Of a DNA stretch of 64,000 nucleotides, positions 18,851-27,042 are shown piece after piece. The stretch is from Ignavibacteriales bacterium. GTDB lineage: Bacteria > Bacteroidota > Ignavibacteria > UBA10030. Below the pieces are notes generated by a model. That model saw only the letters and a list, made by a program, of their open reading frames with translations. It made no database searches and was not told the origin of the DNA. The position numbers and the translations under genes are program-made. The stretch covers positions 268,333-332,332 of the forward strand of contig JAPLFQ010000021.1 in the NCBI GenBank assembly GCA_026390595.1, read 5' to 3'. Position 1 is the stretch's first letter; each line of letters begins with the position of its first letter.

Positions 18851-20317
18851 CTATTCCGGAACGGGCAGGTGATCCATGCCGAACTTTCTCCCGTGCGTTT
18901 CCATAACACCGGTCAGGTGGAATCGGAGATCATCCGAAAGATGGGAATGAGATACTTCTGATAAGAGCTGTGTGACCTGCTGCGAAGCGCGCTCATCCAG
19001 GGAAGGCTTACCGTTCCGTACCCATTGTTCATACCCGTCACGGTTCATCACCCGCGGATATTTCTGCTCGAAGGCATGCCATTGGAGAGTATGCGGATGA
19101 GTCAGAAAATCGGTAACCCCGGCTGGTTCCGAGAACAGCTCCAGCGCCAACGGTTCGTCGCGCTGTTCGATTCCCTGAACGAGGCGGTATGCCATCCCGC
19201 AAATGTCGTTGTCGATCACAAGTTTCTCGAGGCTCTGCGCCGATTCATAGTCCATCATCCCACCCCCTGACATCACGTTGATGCCAGACAACGCACCGAG
19301 GATTGCGCCGATTCCTGTCTCAAGACCGGCCTGTGCATCGACGCATTTCGAATCACTCAGTCCGATGTATGCGTGCGTTGGCAATCCGAGCGCCTTCCCG
19401 ATCTGGCTGTAGGCGGCATCGATCATCATTGTCTCGATCGCGCCCATCGGGGGATGCGCGGTGTGCATGTCGAAGCAGGATGGTGAACCTCCAAACATAA
19501 CAGGCGCTCCGGGGCTTGCCAGCTGCGTGATCACCACACCGGCGAGATTTTCCGCAGTCAATTGCACCAGTGACCCGGCAAGCGTTACCGGCGCCGTTGC
19601 GCCCGTGAGCGGCATCGACACCAACTCAGACGGTATTCCGGCCCTTGCACAGTCGATGAGACTCTGGGTTGTCAGGTTGCTCCATTTGAGGGGAGGCGAA
19701 GGGCATGCATCGAATATAGCCAGCGGTTTTTCTCTCAGATTTCTCGCTCCGCCTCTCACGGCACAGAGCATCTCAAACATAGGTTTGAATCCCTCAACAA
19801 CAAACAGCCCGGTCACGATGGGCTTGGTGCAATACTGCAATGCGATGAACAGGCGATAGCAGTCCGCGAGTACTTCCGGGACGTCGGCGCTGATGAGCCC
19901 TGTGCTCTGGAAGTGAAAATTGTCCAGGCGCTCAACGAGACTATGAAATCGAACGAGGTCACTCGTTTGAGCCTCACGCTCGGATTGGGTCTTGTGATCG
20001 AACAAACGGAGGGCCGAAGAGCCGGGATCGAAGTGGATTTCGTCGCCTCCGACAAGGAACGACCTTTCGCCGGTCGCATCGAACAGCGTCATGCGTTCGG
20101 GAGCTGAGGCAAGTGCGCTCTCAATGACTGCGGGAGGAAGAAACACTCTTCGGGAAGATGTATCGATCTTCGCCCCCGCAGCCCGGAGCAGATTCACCGC
20201 CTCCTCGTTCTCAATGAATACGCCAATCCGCTCAAGGACAAGGAAGCTCTCATCGATGATGTTTTTCGCGAACGCATCGGACAGGAGCCGGGTTGTAGGA
20301 CGGAGGGGGGAGATCAT
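18851..20317 (-). CDS. MttB-family (trimethylamine methyltransferase-like) protein
   Basis: 488 residues, the normal length for the MttB superfamily (COG5598). Family landmarks include an N-terminal VLERIGVFIENEEAVNLL segment, FDPGSSALRLFD, GAIETMMIDAAYSQIGKALGLPTHAYIGLSDSK split over the barrel, and DAQAGLETGIGAILGALSGINVMSGGGMMDYE. No in-frame amber codon is present, so it belongs to the non-pyrrolysine branch, some of whose members demethylate quaternary amines such as glycine betaine onto a corrinoid protein. No corrinoid protein or activase gene is nearby. An APC permease gene follows upstream in the same direction and could supply the substrate. The exact methylamine cannot be read from sequence. 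Confidence 0.88.
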   Translation of the reverse strand: MISPLRPTTRLLSDAFAKNIIDESFLVLERIGVFIENEEAVNLLRAAGAKIDTSSRRVFLPPAVIESALASAPERMTLFDATGERSFLVGGDEIHFDPGSSALRLFDHKTQSEREAQTSDLVRFHSLVERLDNFHFQSTGLISADVPEVLADCYRLFIALQYCTKPIVTGLFVVEGFKPMFEMLCAVRGGARNLREKPLAIFDACPSPPLKWSNLTTQSLIDCARAGIPSELVSMPLTGATAPVTLAGSLVQLTAENLAGVVITQLASPGAPVMFGGSPSCFDMHTAHPPMGAIETMMIDAAYSQIGKALGLPTHAYIGLSDSKCVDAQAGLETGIGAILGALSGINVMSGGGMMDYESAQSLEKLVIDNDICGMAYRLVQGIEQRDEPLALELFSEPAGVTDFLTHPHTLQWHAFEQKYPRVMNRDGYEQWVRNGKPSLDERASQQVTQLLSEVSHSHLSDDLRFHLTGVMETHGRKFGMDHLPVPE

Positions 20318-20330
20318 GAGGGTTCCTTTA

Positions 20331-20463
20331 GAATGTAGGAGTCAGAATGCAGGAGTCAGATCGGATTCTCCAGCAAAATGAATCTCAATTCTGACTTCTG
20401 AATTCTTCCTTCTGAATTCTGAATTTATCCTTCTGGATTCTGAATTCTGGATTCTGTCTTCTT
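20331..20463. repeat. Short tandem and interspersed repeats between MttB and permease genes
   Basis: Two 14-base copies GAATGTAGGAGTCA / GAATGCAGGAGTCA stand in tandem at 20331-20358. From about 20390 a degenerate TTCTGRATTC unit recurs several times. The repeat runs into the 3' end of the permease gene and encodes its tail ESRIQNPEG, so it has spread into, or grown from, coding sequence. Confidence 0.7.
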
Positions 20464-21888
20464 CCAGTTTGTCCAATAGAAATAGAACGGCAGCGAGAGC
20501 AACAGGAGCACGATTCCAATCACCGCGTCGCGGGGATCTTCCACCAGCGTATTGACGAGGATCCATCCGGCGGCGGCAACGAACAACAGAGTCGCATACG
20601 GATAGCCCCAGGCTTTGTACGGCCGTGGTGTGCCTGGCATCTTCTTCCTTAACACAATCACAGACACCGCAGTCAATCCGTAGAACATCCAGGATCCGAA
20701 AATGACGTATGAGGCAATCTGGTCGTACGAGCCGCTCAGCGTCAGAAGAGCACTCCAGACACCGAGAGCGATCAACGTGATGTAGGGAGTCCGAAAACGC
20801 GGGTGGATTTTGCCGAAACTCGGGGCAAACGCGCTGTCAGCCCCCGCAGCGTACATCGAACGGGCATCGCTGAGAAACGAATTATTGATCGTTCCGAACG
20901 TCGAGCAGAGAATTCCCACAATGATGAGGGAAGTGCCGAATGGCCCGAAGACCACGGATGCTGCATCAGCCGCGATCCGCGCCGAACCCGACATCTGATC
21001 GATCGGAATCAGATAGACGTAAGCGAAATTGACACCTAGATAGAGGAAGATAATCCCACATGTTCCGAAAAGAAGTGAGCGCGGAATATTCCTCTCCGGG
21101 TTCATCATCTCACTCGCGGATTGCGTGACGGTCGTCCAGCCTTCGTACGACCAAAGGACGGAAATCATTGCCAGACCAAATGCCGACGTCAGTTCCGACG
21201 ACCAATGCTCCGGCCACCACGGCGCGAAGTTTGCCGCGTTTCCCTTCCCTGACGAGAACGCGGCGACGATCAACGTAAGGAGCGCAAAAACTTTTGCCGT
21301 CGTGAAGAAATTTGTCACCCACCCTCCTAACCGGACACCGCGGATATTGATGACGGTCGCGATTCCGATAACAACCATGGCAACCACCTGTGTCGCCCTC
21401 ACCGTGATTTCCACTGTCAGTCCGAACATCGTGATGGAGGAACTGAAGAGCGAGTGTTCGGGAGAAAGCGATGGGAAGAAGTATCCGAGATATGTAGCAA
21501 ACGCGATGGCGATTGCAGCGAGAGCGCCGGCGGTGTTGATGAAGAAATGATTCCAGCTGAACATATAGCCCCAGACACGGCCGAAGCTCTCGCGCAGATA
21601 GATGTAGGGTCCGCCCGCGCTCGGCATCAATGAACTGAGCTCCGCCACCGTCAACGCGCCGAAAAGCGTCAGCAAGCCGCCGAGGACCCATACCACCGCG
21701 ATGAGCCCCATCGAATGGAGATGCCCCGCAATCACCGCCGGGACTACAAAAATGCCCGAGCCGATAATCCCGCTCATGTGAATCGCGAGCCCTTCTTTCA
21801 ACCCAAGGACTCGCAGCAAACGAGGTCCCTGTGCAGGCGCTTCGTGGTGCTCGTCGTTCTCGTGAACTTGATTGTCCCGTGGAGTCAT
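20425..21888 (-). CDS. APC-family amino acid permease
   Basis: 487 residues with about twelve membrane spans. The first span carries the substrate-binding signature IGSGIFVVPAVIAG of the amino acid-polyamine-organocation family. Later landmarks are SLMPSAGGPYIYLRESFG and LWSYEGWTTVTQSASEMMNPERNIPRSL (split across TM5-6), closest in feel to LAT-type exchangers. It is an inner-membrane importer or exchanger of an amino acid or related amine. Its start overlaps the stop of the matrixin gene by four bases (ATGA), so the two are translationally coupled. The MttB gene lies 107 bases downstream. The last residues are encoded by a simple repeat and are probably not functional. Confidence 0.92.
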   Translation of the reverse strand: MTPRDNQVHENDEHHEAPAQGPRLLRVLGLKEGLAIHMSGIIGSGIFVVPAVIAGHLHSMGLIAVVWVLGGLLTLFGALTVAELSSLMPSAGGPYIYLRESFGRVWGYMFSWNHFFINTAGALAAIAIAFATYLGYFFPSLSPEHSLFSSSITMFGLTVEITVRATQVVAMVVIGIATVINIRGVRLGGWVTNFFTTAKVFALLTLIVAAFSSGKGNAANFAPWWPEHWSSELTSAFGLAMISVLWSYEGWTTVTQSASEMMNPERNIPRSLLFGTCGIIFLYLGVNFAYVYLIPIDQMSGSARIAADAASVVFGPFGTSLIIVGILCSTFGTINNSFLSDARSMYAAGADSAFAPSFGKIHPRFRTPYITLIALGVWSALLTLSGSYDQIASYVIFGSWMFYGLTAVSVIVLRKKMPGTPRPYKAWGYPYATLLFVAAAGWILVNTLVEDPRDAVIGIVLLLLSLPFYFYWTNWKKTESRIQNPEG

Positions 21889-22829
21889 TTCACCTTCGCC
21901 AACAGGAGGGTCAAATCTTCGCTCGCGAGATGGATAGGATTCATGTCCTGAACAGCCAGTTTGCGATACATGATCGCTTTCGGATTATCCACATGCCCCA
22001 AGCCGATGGCGTGTCCAAACTCGTGCACCAACGCGAGTTTCAGATCATCTTCTTTCTCAAATTCATAGATGTTGATGGACTTGCCGTCAAAGAGTCCCTT
22101 TTCGAAATCCCTCGACTGGGCGTACGTGCCATTGAAATTCTCGACATCCACGTTGTGCTTGCCTGCAAGCTCCGTCAATTTCTCACCAAGCTTATTAAAC
22201 TCCTCACCCCGGGAATTCAGGTCAGCCCTTTTCTTCTCGAGATTGCTCTGTTCCGATTCGATCTCCCTGCGTGCGGACTGGAGCGCGTTGTACTCGCTGT
22301 CGCTGTGGTCCTTACTCTCGTTCCAGCGTGCGACACGGGCGTTGTAACCGTCCAGATGAACCCTGTAGGACCCGGCTGATTCCTCAAACGAACGGCGGTA
22401 CTGGTCAAGCATGCGCGATCGTTCGTTGTAGTCGGATTGCAGTTGATCAAACGACCGTCCGGTGCCATCCAGCGTCGCTTTGGCCTTCATTGCTCCCAGC
22501 AGACGTTCCTGGCGCCAATCGAATATCAGATTGATTTTCAGGGTCCCCTCACCGTGAAGGCTGAAGAGACGTCTGCCCGCTGCATCCTCCCACACCCTCT
22601 TCGCTTGCTCTGCGATCTCCAGGAACTTCTCTTTGGTGATCCCGAATCGTTCATCAAACTCCCCCAGCGCATAGTCAACCGGGAACTCCGCGGTCGGAAT
22701 TTCCTGCGCTACTTCACCGGATTCGGAACCATCGACGGGGGCGTGACGCGCCCTGTCAGTGTAGAGCGTGATCAGGACCAGGACGCTAATGAGCATCCCT
22801 AGATATGCGAGCGCTTTTCTTGTGGTCAT
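21885..22829 (-). CDS. Matrixin-like zinc metalloprotease with coiled-coil insert, membrane-anchored
   Basis: 314 residues. One N-terminal membrane segment (about 8-22) anchors it facing the periplasm. A first part (50-115) resembles the start of a matrixin domain. Residues about 120-225 are highly charged and heptad-like (coiled coil). The catalytic part then follows: HEFGHAIGLGH at 269-279 (HExxHxxGxxH, zinc ligands H269, H273, H279; general base E270) with a Met-turn at AIMY (M287). The coiled coil appears to be inserted ahead of the zinc site, which is unusual. Its stop overlaps the permease start, an odd partner for a protease. Substrate unknown. Confidence 0.85.
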   Translation of the reverse strand: MTTRKALAYLGMLISVLVLITLYTDRARHAPVDGSESGEVAQEIPTAEFPVDYALGEFDERFGITKEKFLEIAEQAKRVWEDAAGRRLFSLHGEGTLKINLIFDWRQERLLGAMKAKATLDGTGRSFDQLQSDYNERSRMLDQYRRSFEESAGSYRVHLDGYNARVARWNESKDHSDSEYNALQSARREIESEQSNLEKKRADLNSRGEEFNKLGEKLTELAGKHNVDVENFNGTYAQSRDFEKGLFDGKSINIYEFEKEDDLKLALVHEFGHAIGLGHVDNPKAIMYRKLAVQDMNPIHLASEDLTLLLAKVK

Positions 22830-22934
22830 GCCGGGGGGTCGTTCAGATTTGGTTTAGTGTACTGGTGTGCTGTCCATCGCGCCGCAAGAAGGCAAGCCGA
22901 GAGTCTCCTGATTTCAATTCAATCTTCTAGAATC

Positions 22935-24515
22935 CTATTTGCCTGAACGCTTCACCGGTTTCAGGAGCAGATCCTGGAAGTCAAAGCTGAAATCCGTCGC
23001 AGGTGAGACCGCTCTCATTTTCGCCTGATCGATACTCCCATCCGGATTAAGCGAAAATGTCACAAACGCATCCGCGCGGAGTTCACGATCCTTCCACCGG
23101 GCAATGAACGTATCAAACTGCCAGTGTTGGAGTTCCCCTTCCAGCGAAGGTGTATGGCCGAATCTCATCATGAGCTTTCCATTCTCGGAAGCAACGGTGA
23201 TGTCTCCGTACCACGGATCGGAGTACGTACCGGCGTAGGAAGCGAGAGGAAGAGAAGGACGAGAGGTGCTGTCTCGTTTACCCACAGTCATTTTTTCCTC
23301 CATCGCGGTCATGGAAGCCAGTCGTGCCTGCATTTTCTTGAACGCGGCAAGCCAGTCTTTCTTTGCTCCTCCGATGAATTCATCGAGTACATGATAAGTA
23401 ATGGACTCAAATGCTTCACCTGACTCTTGATTCGTCAGCACCGCGACGCCCAGCTTGAGCTCCGGTATCATCGCAATCTTCGAGACGTAGCCCGGAAGGC
23501 CGCCGGTGTGATGAACAAATTTGTAGCCGTGATAGTCGCTCACACCAAAACCAAGCGCGTAGCCGTTGAAATTGGTCCGTAGCGCCGAAAGCTCAGGCGG
23601 AGGATTTCCCGCCGGTATCGGAGTCACCATGCGCCATAGCTGGACGGTCGTCTGAGGAGAGAACAGCCTTGTGCCGCCGGAAACCCGCCCTGAATCAAGT
23701 TGAACAATCATCCATTTCGCGATATCCCTGGCGCTCGCGTTGATTCCGCCGGCAGGATTCGTATTGTCGCTCGTAAAGGGCTCGATAGGTCGCACCTTTC
23801 CGTCTACGCTTGCATGCGTCATCGCGACGTTCCCATTGCCGCCTGCGTCTGAATGCCGGACATTGCTGTCCGTCATTCCGAGTTTTGCAAGTATCCTCGT
23901 CGCAACAAAATCTTCCCAACTCAGTCCACTTATCGCTTCGATGACTTCGCCCGCAATCAGATAAAGAACATTGTCATAGGCGTACGCACTCCGGAAGCTC
24001 TTCACCAACGGTATAAACTTGAGCCGTTTGGCAATTTCCTTCCTGTCGTACGTCGATCGCGGCCACCAGAGAAGATCACCGGCTCCGAGACCGAGTCCGC
24101 TTCTGTGCACTAGAAGGTCACGTATTGTGATTTCTCGTGTCACATATGGATTAGAGAGCTGGAACCAGGGGAGGTATTTCACCACCGGAGCGTCCCATTC
24201 CAGCATCCCTTCTTCGACGAGCAGCCCCAGCGCTGTTGCTGTAAACGCTTTGGTGTTCGAAGCGATGCCGAAGAGCGTCTGCTCATCAACTCTGGCCGCT
24301 TCTCCCATTTTGCGGACGCCATAACCCTTGGCAACGACTACCTTTCCGTCCTTCACAATGGCGAGAGCGAGTCCCGGCACTTCAAACTCCTTCTGGACGC
24401 TTTGGACAAACGCGTCGAGGTCCTTCACCACGATTTGGGCACAAACGTCGTGCAGTGAAAGGAACAGGCTTAGAGAAGACAGCGCCAGGATCCGCAGGCT
24501 GACAGGACTTTTCAT
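22935..24515 (-). CDS. Serine hydrolase of the class C beta-lactamase fold (DUF3471 tail)
   Basis: 526 residues from the ATG at 24515, where GGAG and a signal peptide (ending VCAQ) fit. Catalytic motifs are SNTK at 86-89 (SxxK), YDN in YAYDNVLYLIAGE (YxN) and HHTGGLPG (the KTG-equivalent HxG). The C-terminal ~110 residues form the beta-barrel extension DUF3471 (YAGTYSDPWYGDITV). Proteins of this kind are exported D-amino peptidases or esterases more often than true beta-lactamases. The gene follows the disrupted anmK by 99 bases, which hints at a cell-wall recycling context. Confidence 0.9.
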   Translation of the reverse strand: MKSPVSLRILALSSLSLFLSLHDVCAQIVVKDLDAFVQSVQKEFEVPGLALAIVKDGKVVVAKGYGVRKMGEAARVDEQTLFGIASNTKAFTATALGLLVEEGMLEWDAPVVKYLPWFQLSNPYVTREITIRDLLVHRSGLGLGAGDLLWWPRSTYDRKEIAKRLKFIPLVKSFRSAYAYDNVLYLIAGEVIEAISGLSWEDFVATRILAKLGMTDSNVRHSDAGGNGNVAMTHASVDGKVRPIEPFTSDNTNPAGGINASARDIAKWMIVQLDSGRVSGGTRLFSPQTTVQLWRMVTPIPAGNPPPELSALRTNFNGYALGFGVSDYHGYKFVHHTGGLPGYVSKIAMIPELKLGVAVLTNQESGEAFESITYHVLDEFIGGAKKDWLAAFKKMQARLASMTAMEEKMTVGKRDSTSRPSLPLASYAGTYSDPWYGDITVASENGKLMMRFGHTPSLEGELQHWQFDTFIARWKDRELRADAFVTFSLNPDGSIDQAKMRAVSPATDFSFDFQDLLLKPVKRSGK

Positions 24516-24614
24516 AGCAACTCCATTCGAGTGCAACAGATTGGTTCTGATGAAATCAACATCCGAAGCTACTGCACGAAAGAATCAAAGGCAAGGGAGT
24601 TCCGTGGCGGGACT

Positions 24615-25799
24615 CTACAGGCAGATCTTTCCGAGGACAACAGGTCTGCTCGCGCCGGTGACACCCGGCACGTTCGAAGGATGCTCGCAAATGGTCTCGT
24701 TGGCAAGTATCGCAAAGCAGACTGCCTCCTTCGCGTCGGAGGAGAAACCGATGGATTCGATCTTCTCGACGGGCACGGGATCGAAGAAATCCTGCAATCC
24801 CGACATGATTGAGCGGTTGTGGGCGCCTCCACCGCTGACCAGAACCTCGTCGGCGATCATTCTCTTTTCGATGAACCGCTGGTACTGATCGAAGACCGAC
24901 AAAGCCGTCCAGCGAGTGACCGTGGCGATCAGATCCTCGTTCTCCAATGTGCGTCGGTGTTTCAGGATCTGCGGAAGGATCATGGTTCCAAACATTTCCC
25001 GGCCGGTCGATTTTGGAGGCCGCTGTTTGAAATACGGATGGGCCATCAATTCTGAAAGCAGACCCGGCGAAACCCGGCCGCGTTGAGCCACGTTTCCATT
25101 TTTGTCAAACTTCTTGCCGTAGAGTTTGATCATCAGGGCGTCGATGACCATGTTCGCCGGACCGGTATCGAACGCAACGACATCGTCAACCGAGCATTTC
25201 CTGGGGAGCGCTGTGAAATTGGCTATACCGCCGAGATTCAGAAGAATACGGTTCTTTGTTTTCGATCAAAACATCAGGTAATCGAAATACGGAACAAGCG
25301 GCGCGCCCTGGCCCCCGACAGCCATGTCGCCAGTCCTGAAATCACCCACTGTCGTGATGCCGGTAAGCTTCGCGATGCTTGATGGATCTCCGATCTGGAG
25401 TCCCGACCTGATTGTTTTCCCGAAAACCCGCTTCGACTGGGGAAGATGATGGACAGTCTGTCCGTGTGAACCGATGAGATCGATGTCGGCGAGATCGATG
25501 CGTGCTTTGCGTGCGATCTTCTTTACCGCATCCGCAAAAAAGTGGGCGATCAGAATGTTCAGTTCGCATAGAAGGTCGACGCTGCCCGTGCCGGGCAGTG
25601 AGTTCTGCAGAATCAGGAAGCGAAGACCGGCGGGATAGGGATAGGTGCCAAAGGCGATTTGGGTAAGACGAGTATCCACGCCGCTGCCGCTCACCCGGAC
25701 GAGCGCAGCATCGATTCCATCTGCCGATGTGCCGGACATAAGACCGACGATAAGTTTCGTTTTCTTCTCCTGAAGCGAGAAGAGTCGGGATTGCTTCAT
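24615..25799 (-). pseudogene. anmK: anmK (anhydro-N-acetylmuramic acid kinase) interrupted by an in-frame TGA
   Basis: The frame from ATG 25799 (AAGGA upstream) to 24615 has 394 sense codons, the normal AnmK length, and is continuous except for one TGA at 25266-25268 (codon 178). Before it: GLMSGTSADGIDAAL (phosphate loop), GSHGQTVHHLP and the catalytic-Asp region GDFRTGDMAVGGQGAPLVP. After it: NRILLNLGGIANFT (nucleotide binding), FDTGPANMVID and VSGGGAHN. Both halves are well conserved and the stop follows FDYLMF. A single C-to-T change of CGA (Arg) would explain it. AnmK phosphorylates 1,6-anhydroMurNAc in wall recycling. It may be a recent nonsense mutation, an assembly error, or rare read-through. 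Confidence 0.9.
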
Positions 25800-26016
25800 G
25801 CCGCGATTCCTTCTTATGTGTAGGTGCGACCAGGGAATCTCTTGACCAAAAGCTCACGACGCCGCCGTGCCTCAACGATCAACTTGCGCTCCAGGCACCC
25901 TGTCGGATTTCCACTCCCCAGCTGAAATCAAGATAGAGATATTACAATCCTGTTTCACAGAACGGTTCATCGCCCGATGACTCCCGTCAGCTCATTTCCT
26001 GATCACTAAAACGCAA

Positions 26017-26035
26017 GCGCCCCACGAGGGGGCGC
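26017..26035 (-). terminator. Intrinsic terminator after the outer-membrane barrel gene
   Basis: Perfect 7-bp stem GCGCCCC / GGGGCGC with a 5-base loop, followed on the minus strand by TTGCGTTTT. It lies 54 bases after the stop of the 26089-26688 gene. Confidence 0.75.
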
Positions 26036-26088
26036 CTGCACAATTTCAATTTCCGGTCCGGCGTTTCTATTCCGGCAGCACCGGCTAA

Positions 26089-26688
26089 CTACAAGCTTAG
26101 TCCGACGTACAGTGAGATGACTTTGTTGTACATCTTGAGCTTCCCGTCTTTGTCCAACGCCGACAAACCCATGTTGTAACGGGCATCGATTCTGAGGGCA
26201 GTGAAACTGAGCCCGATTCCTACCACAGCGCTGAGATCACTCTTGGCCATCGCATCTTTGATGTCGCGTTCACCGGGAAGGAGGCCTCCTTCTTGCTTCG
26301 TCTTTGCGCTCAGGAGGGTGCTGTACATAGGCCCAGCGTATATCGAGGGGCTTATAGCCGGCACGGGCAGGCTGAACTTCACCAGGACAGGCACGTCGAT
26401 GTAGGTATACGTATCAGTGTACGTAACGCTGCCGGCTTCCGTCTTTGCTCCCTTCATACTATAGAGGGCGTTCGCCTCGAACGAAAACGGTCCCGGTATG
26501 TTCAGCTCAAGAAAGATTCCTGCCGCGTAGGTGGAGACGCTTTTGACGTCCTTGGAAACGTCACCGCCTGAGACGGTAGCAAGATTCAAACCGCCGATGA
26601 GACCTTTCGACAGACCAACACCAAGTTGTGCGTAGCCGGTCGAAACAACGATTGCGAGGAGCAGGATCAACAAGAACGTTTTCTTCAT
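26089..26688 (-). CDS. PorT-like outer-membrane beta-barrel protein
   Basis: 199 residues. Signal peptide about 1-20 (ending GYAQ). The mature part is a string of amphipathic strands (GLIGGLNLATVSGG, FSFEANALYSMKGAK, TYIDVPVLVKFSLP, SPSIYAGPMYSTLL, ALRIDARYNMGLSAL) typical of the PorT/outer-membrane beta-barrel family (OMP_b-brl_2) of Bacteroidota. The ATG follows GGAGG. It has its own promoter (26779-26809) and terminator (26017-26035), so it is monocistronic. Function within the envelope is not indicated. Confidence 0.88.
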   Translation of the reverse strand: MKKTFLLILLLAIVVSTGYAQLGVGLSKGLIGGLNLATVSGGDVSKDVKSVSTYAAGIFLELNIPGPFSFEANALYSMKGAKTEAGSVTYTDTYTYIDVPVLVKFSLPVPAISPSIYAGPMYSTLLSAKTKQEGGLLPGERDIKDAMAKSDLSAVVGIGLSFTALRIDARYNMGLSALDKDGKLKMYNKVISLYVGLSL

Positions 26689-26778
26689 GGTGCCTCCGTG
26701 GTTTGTTGTTCAGTGATCTGCGAATCAAACATTTTCGTACACAATGGACAGGAAAATCTGAGCTGTGAGTCTGTTCTA

Positions 26779-26809
26779 CAAAGCTACGGCAGATCGGAGA
26801 GAAAGGCAA
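26779..26809 (-). promoter_or_regulatory. Promoter for the outer-membrane barrel gene
   Basis: Minus strand: TTG, 20 bases, TAGCTTTG, a full match to the Bacteroidota promoter form. It lies 90 bases upstream of the ATG. The box and the sequence further upstream are shared with the region at 32894-33042. Confidence 0.8.
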
Positions 26810-26920
26810 CAGCTGCGGGATTCAAAGTGAGCGGGGTCATATTCCGCAGGCAAAGCGTAAGAAATCCCCGTCGGCTGTCATTTCGAGGTGCTGAGCATCG
26901 GGAACCTGGACGATGGGGCT
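26779..26920. repeat. Intergenic repeat, copy 1 (with embedded promoter)
   Basis: Shares GAAAGGCAACAGCTGCGG (18 of 18) and a run of similar blocks with 32894-33042. The outer part, with TGTCATTTCGAGGTGCTGAG, has the look of the GTCATTTCGA-type intergenic repeats of many bacteria. It occupies most of the gap between the barrel gene and the giant T9SS gene. Confidence 0.6.
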
Positions 26921-27042
26921 TTTCGGACACAATGTAGATTGTTGTATTCAGACTCGGATAGATCGATCGCCTCCAATTATCACCATGAGGGCTGCAATTA
27001 GCGCTCCCAATCCTAACGTAGAAACTCGTCGCCTTCATTTAC

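Noticed and set aside
18643..18909. Longer start of the hybrid kinase
   Set aside because: It would overlap the MttB gene and run through a full-match promoter; ATG 18642 has AAGGGAG.
25266..25268. Selenocysteine at the anmK TGA
   Set aside because: The position is not a catalytic Cys in AnmK and I see no convincing hairpin immediately downstream; nonsense mutation or error is simpler.
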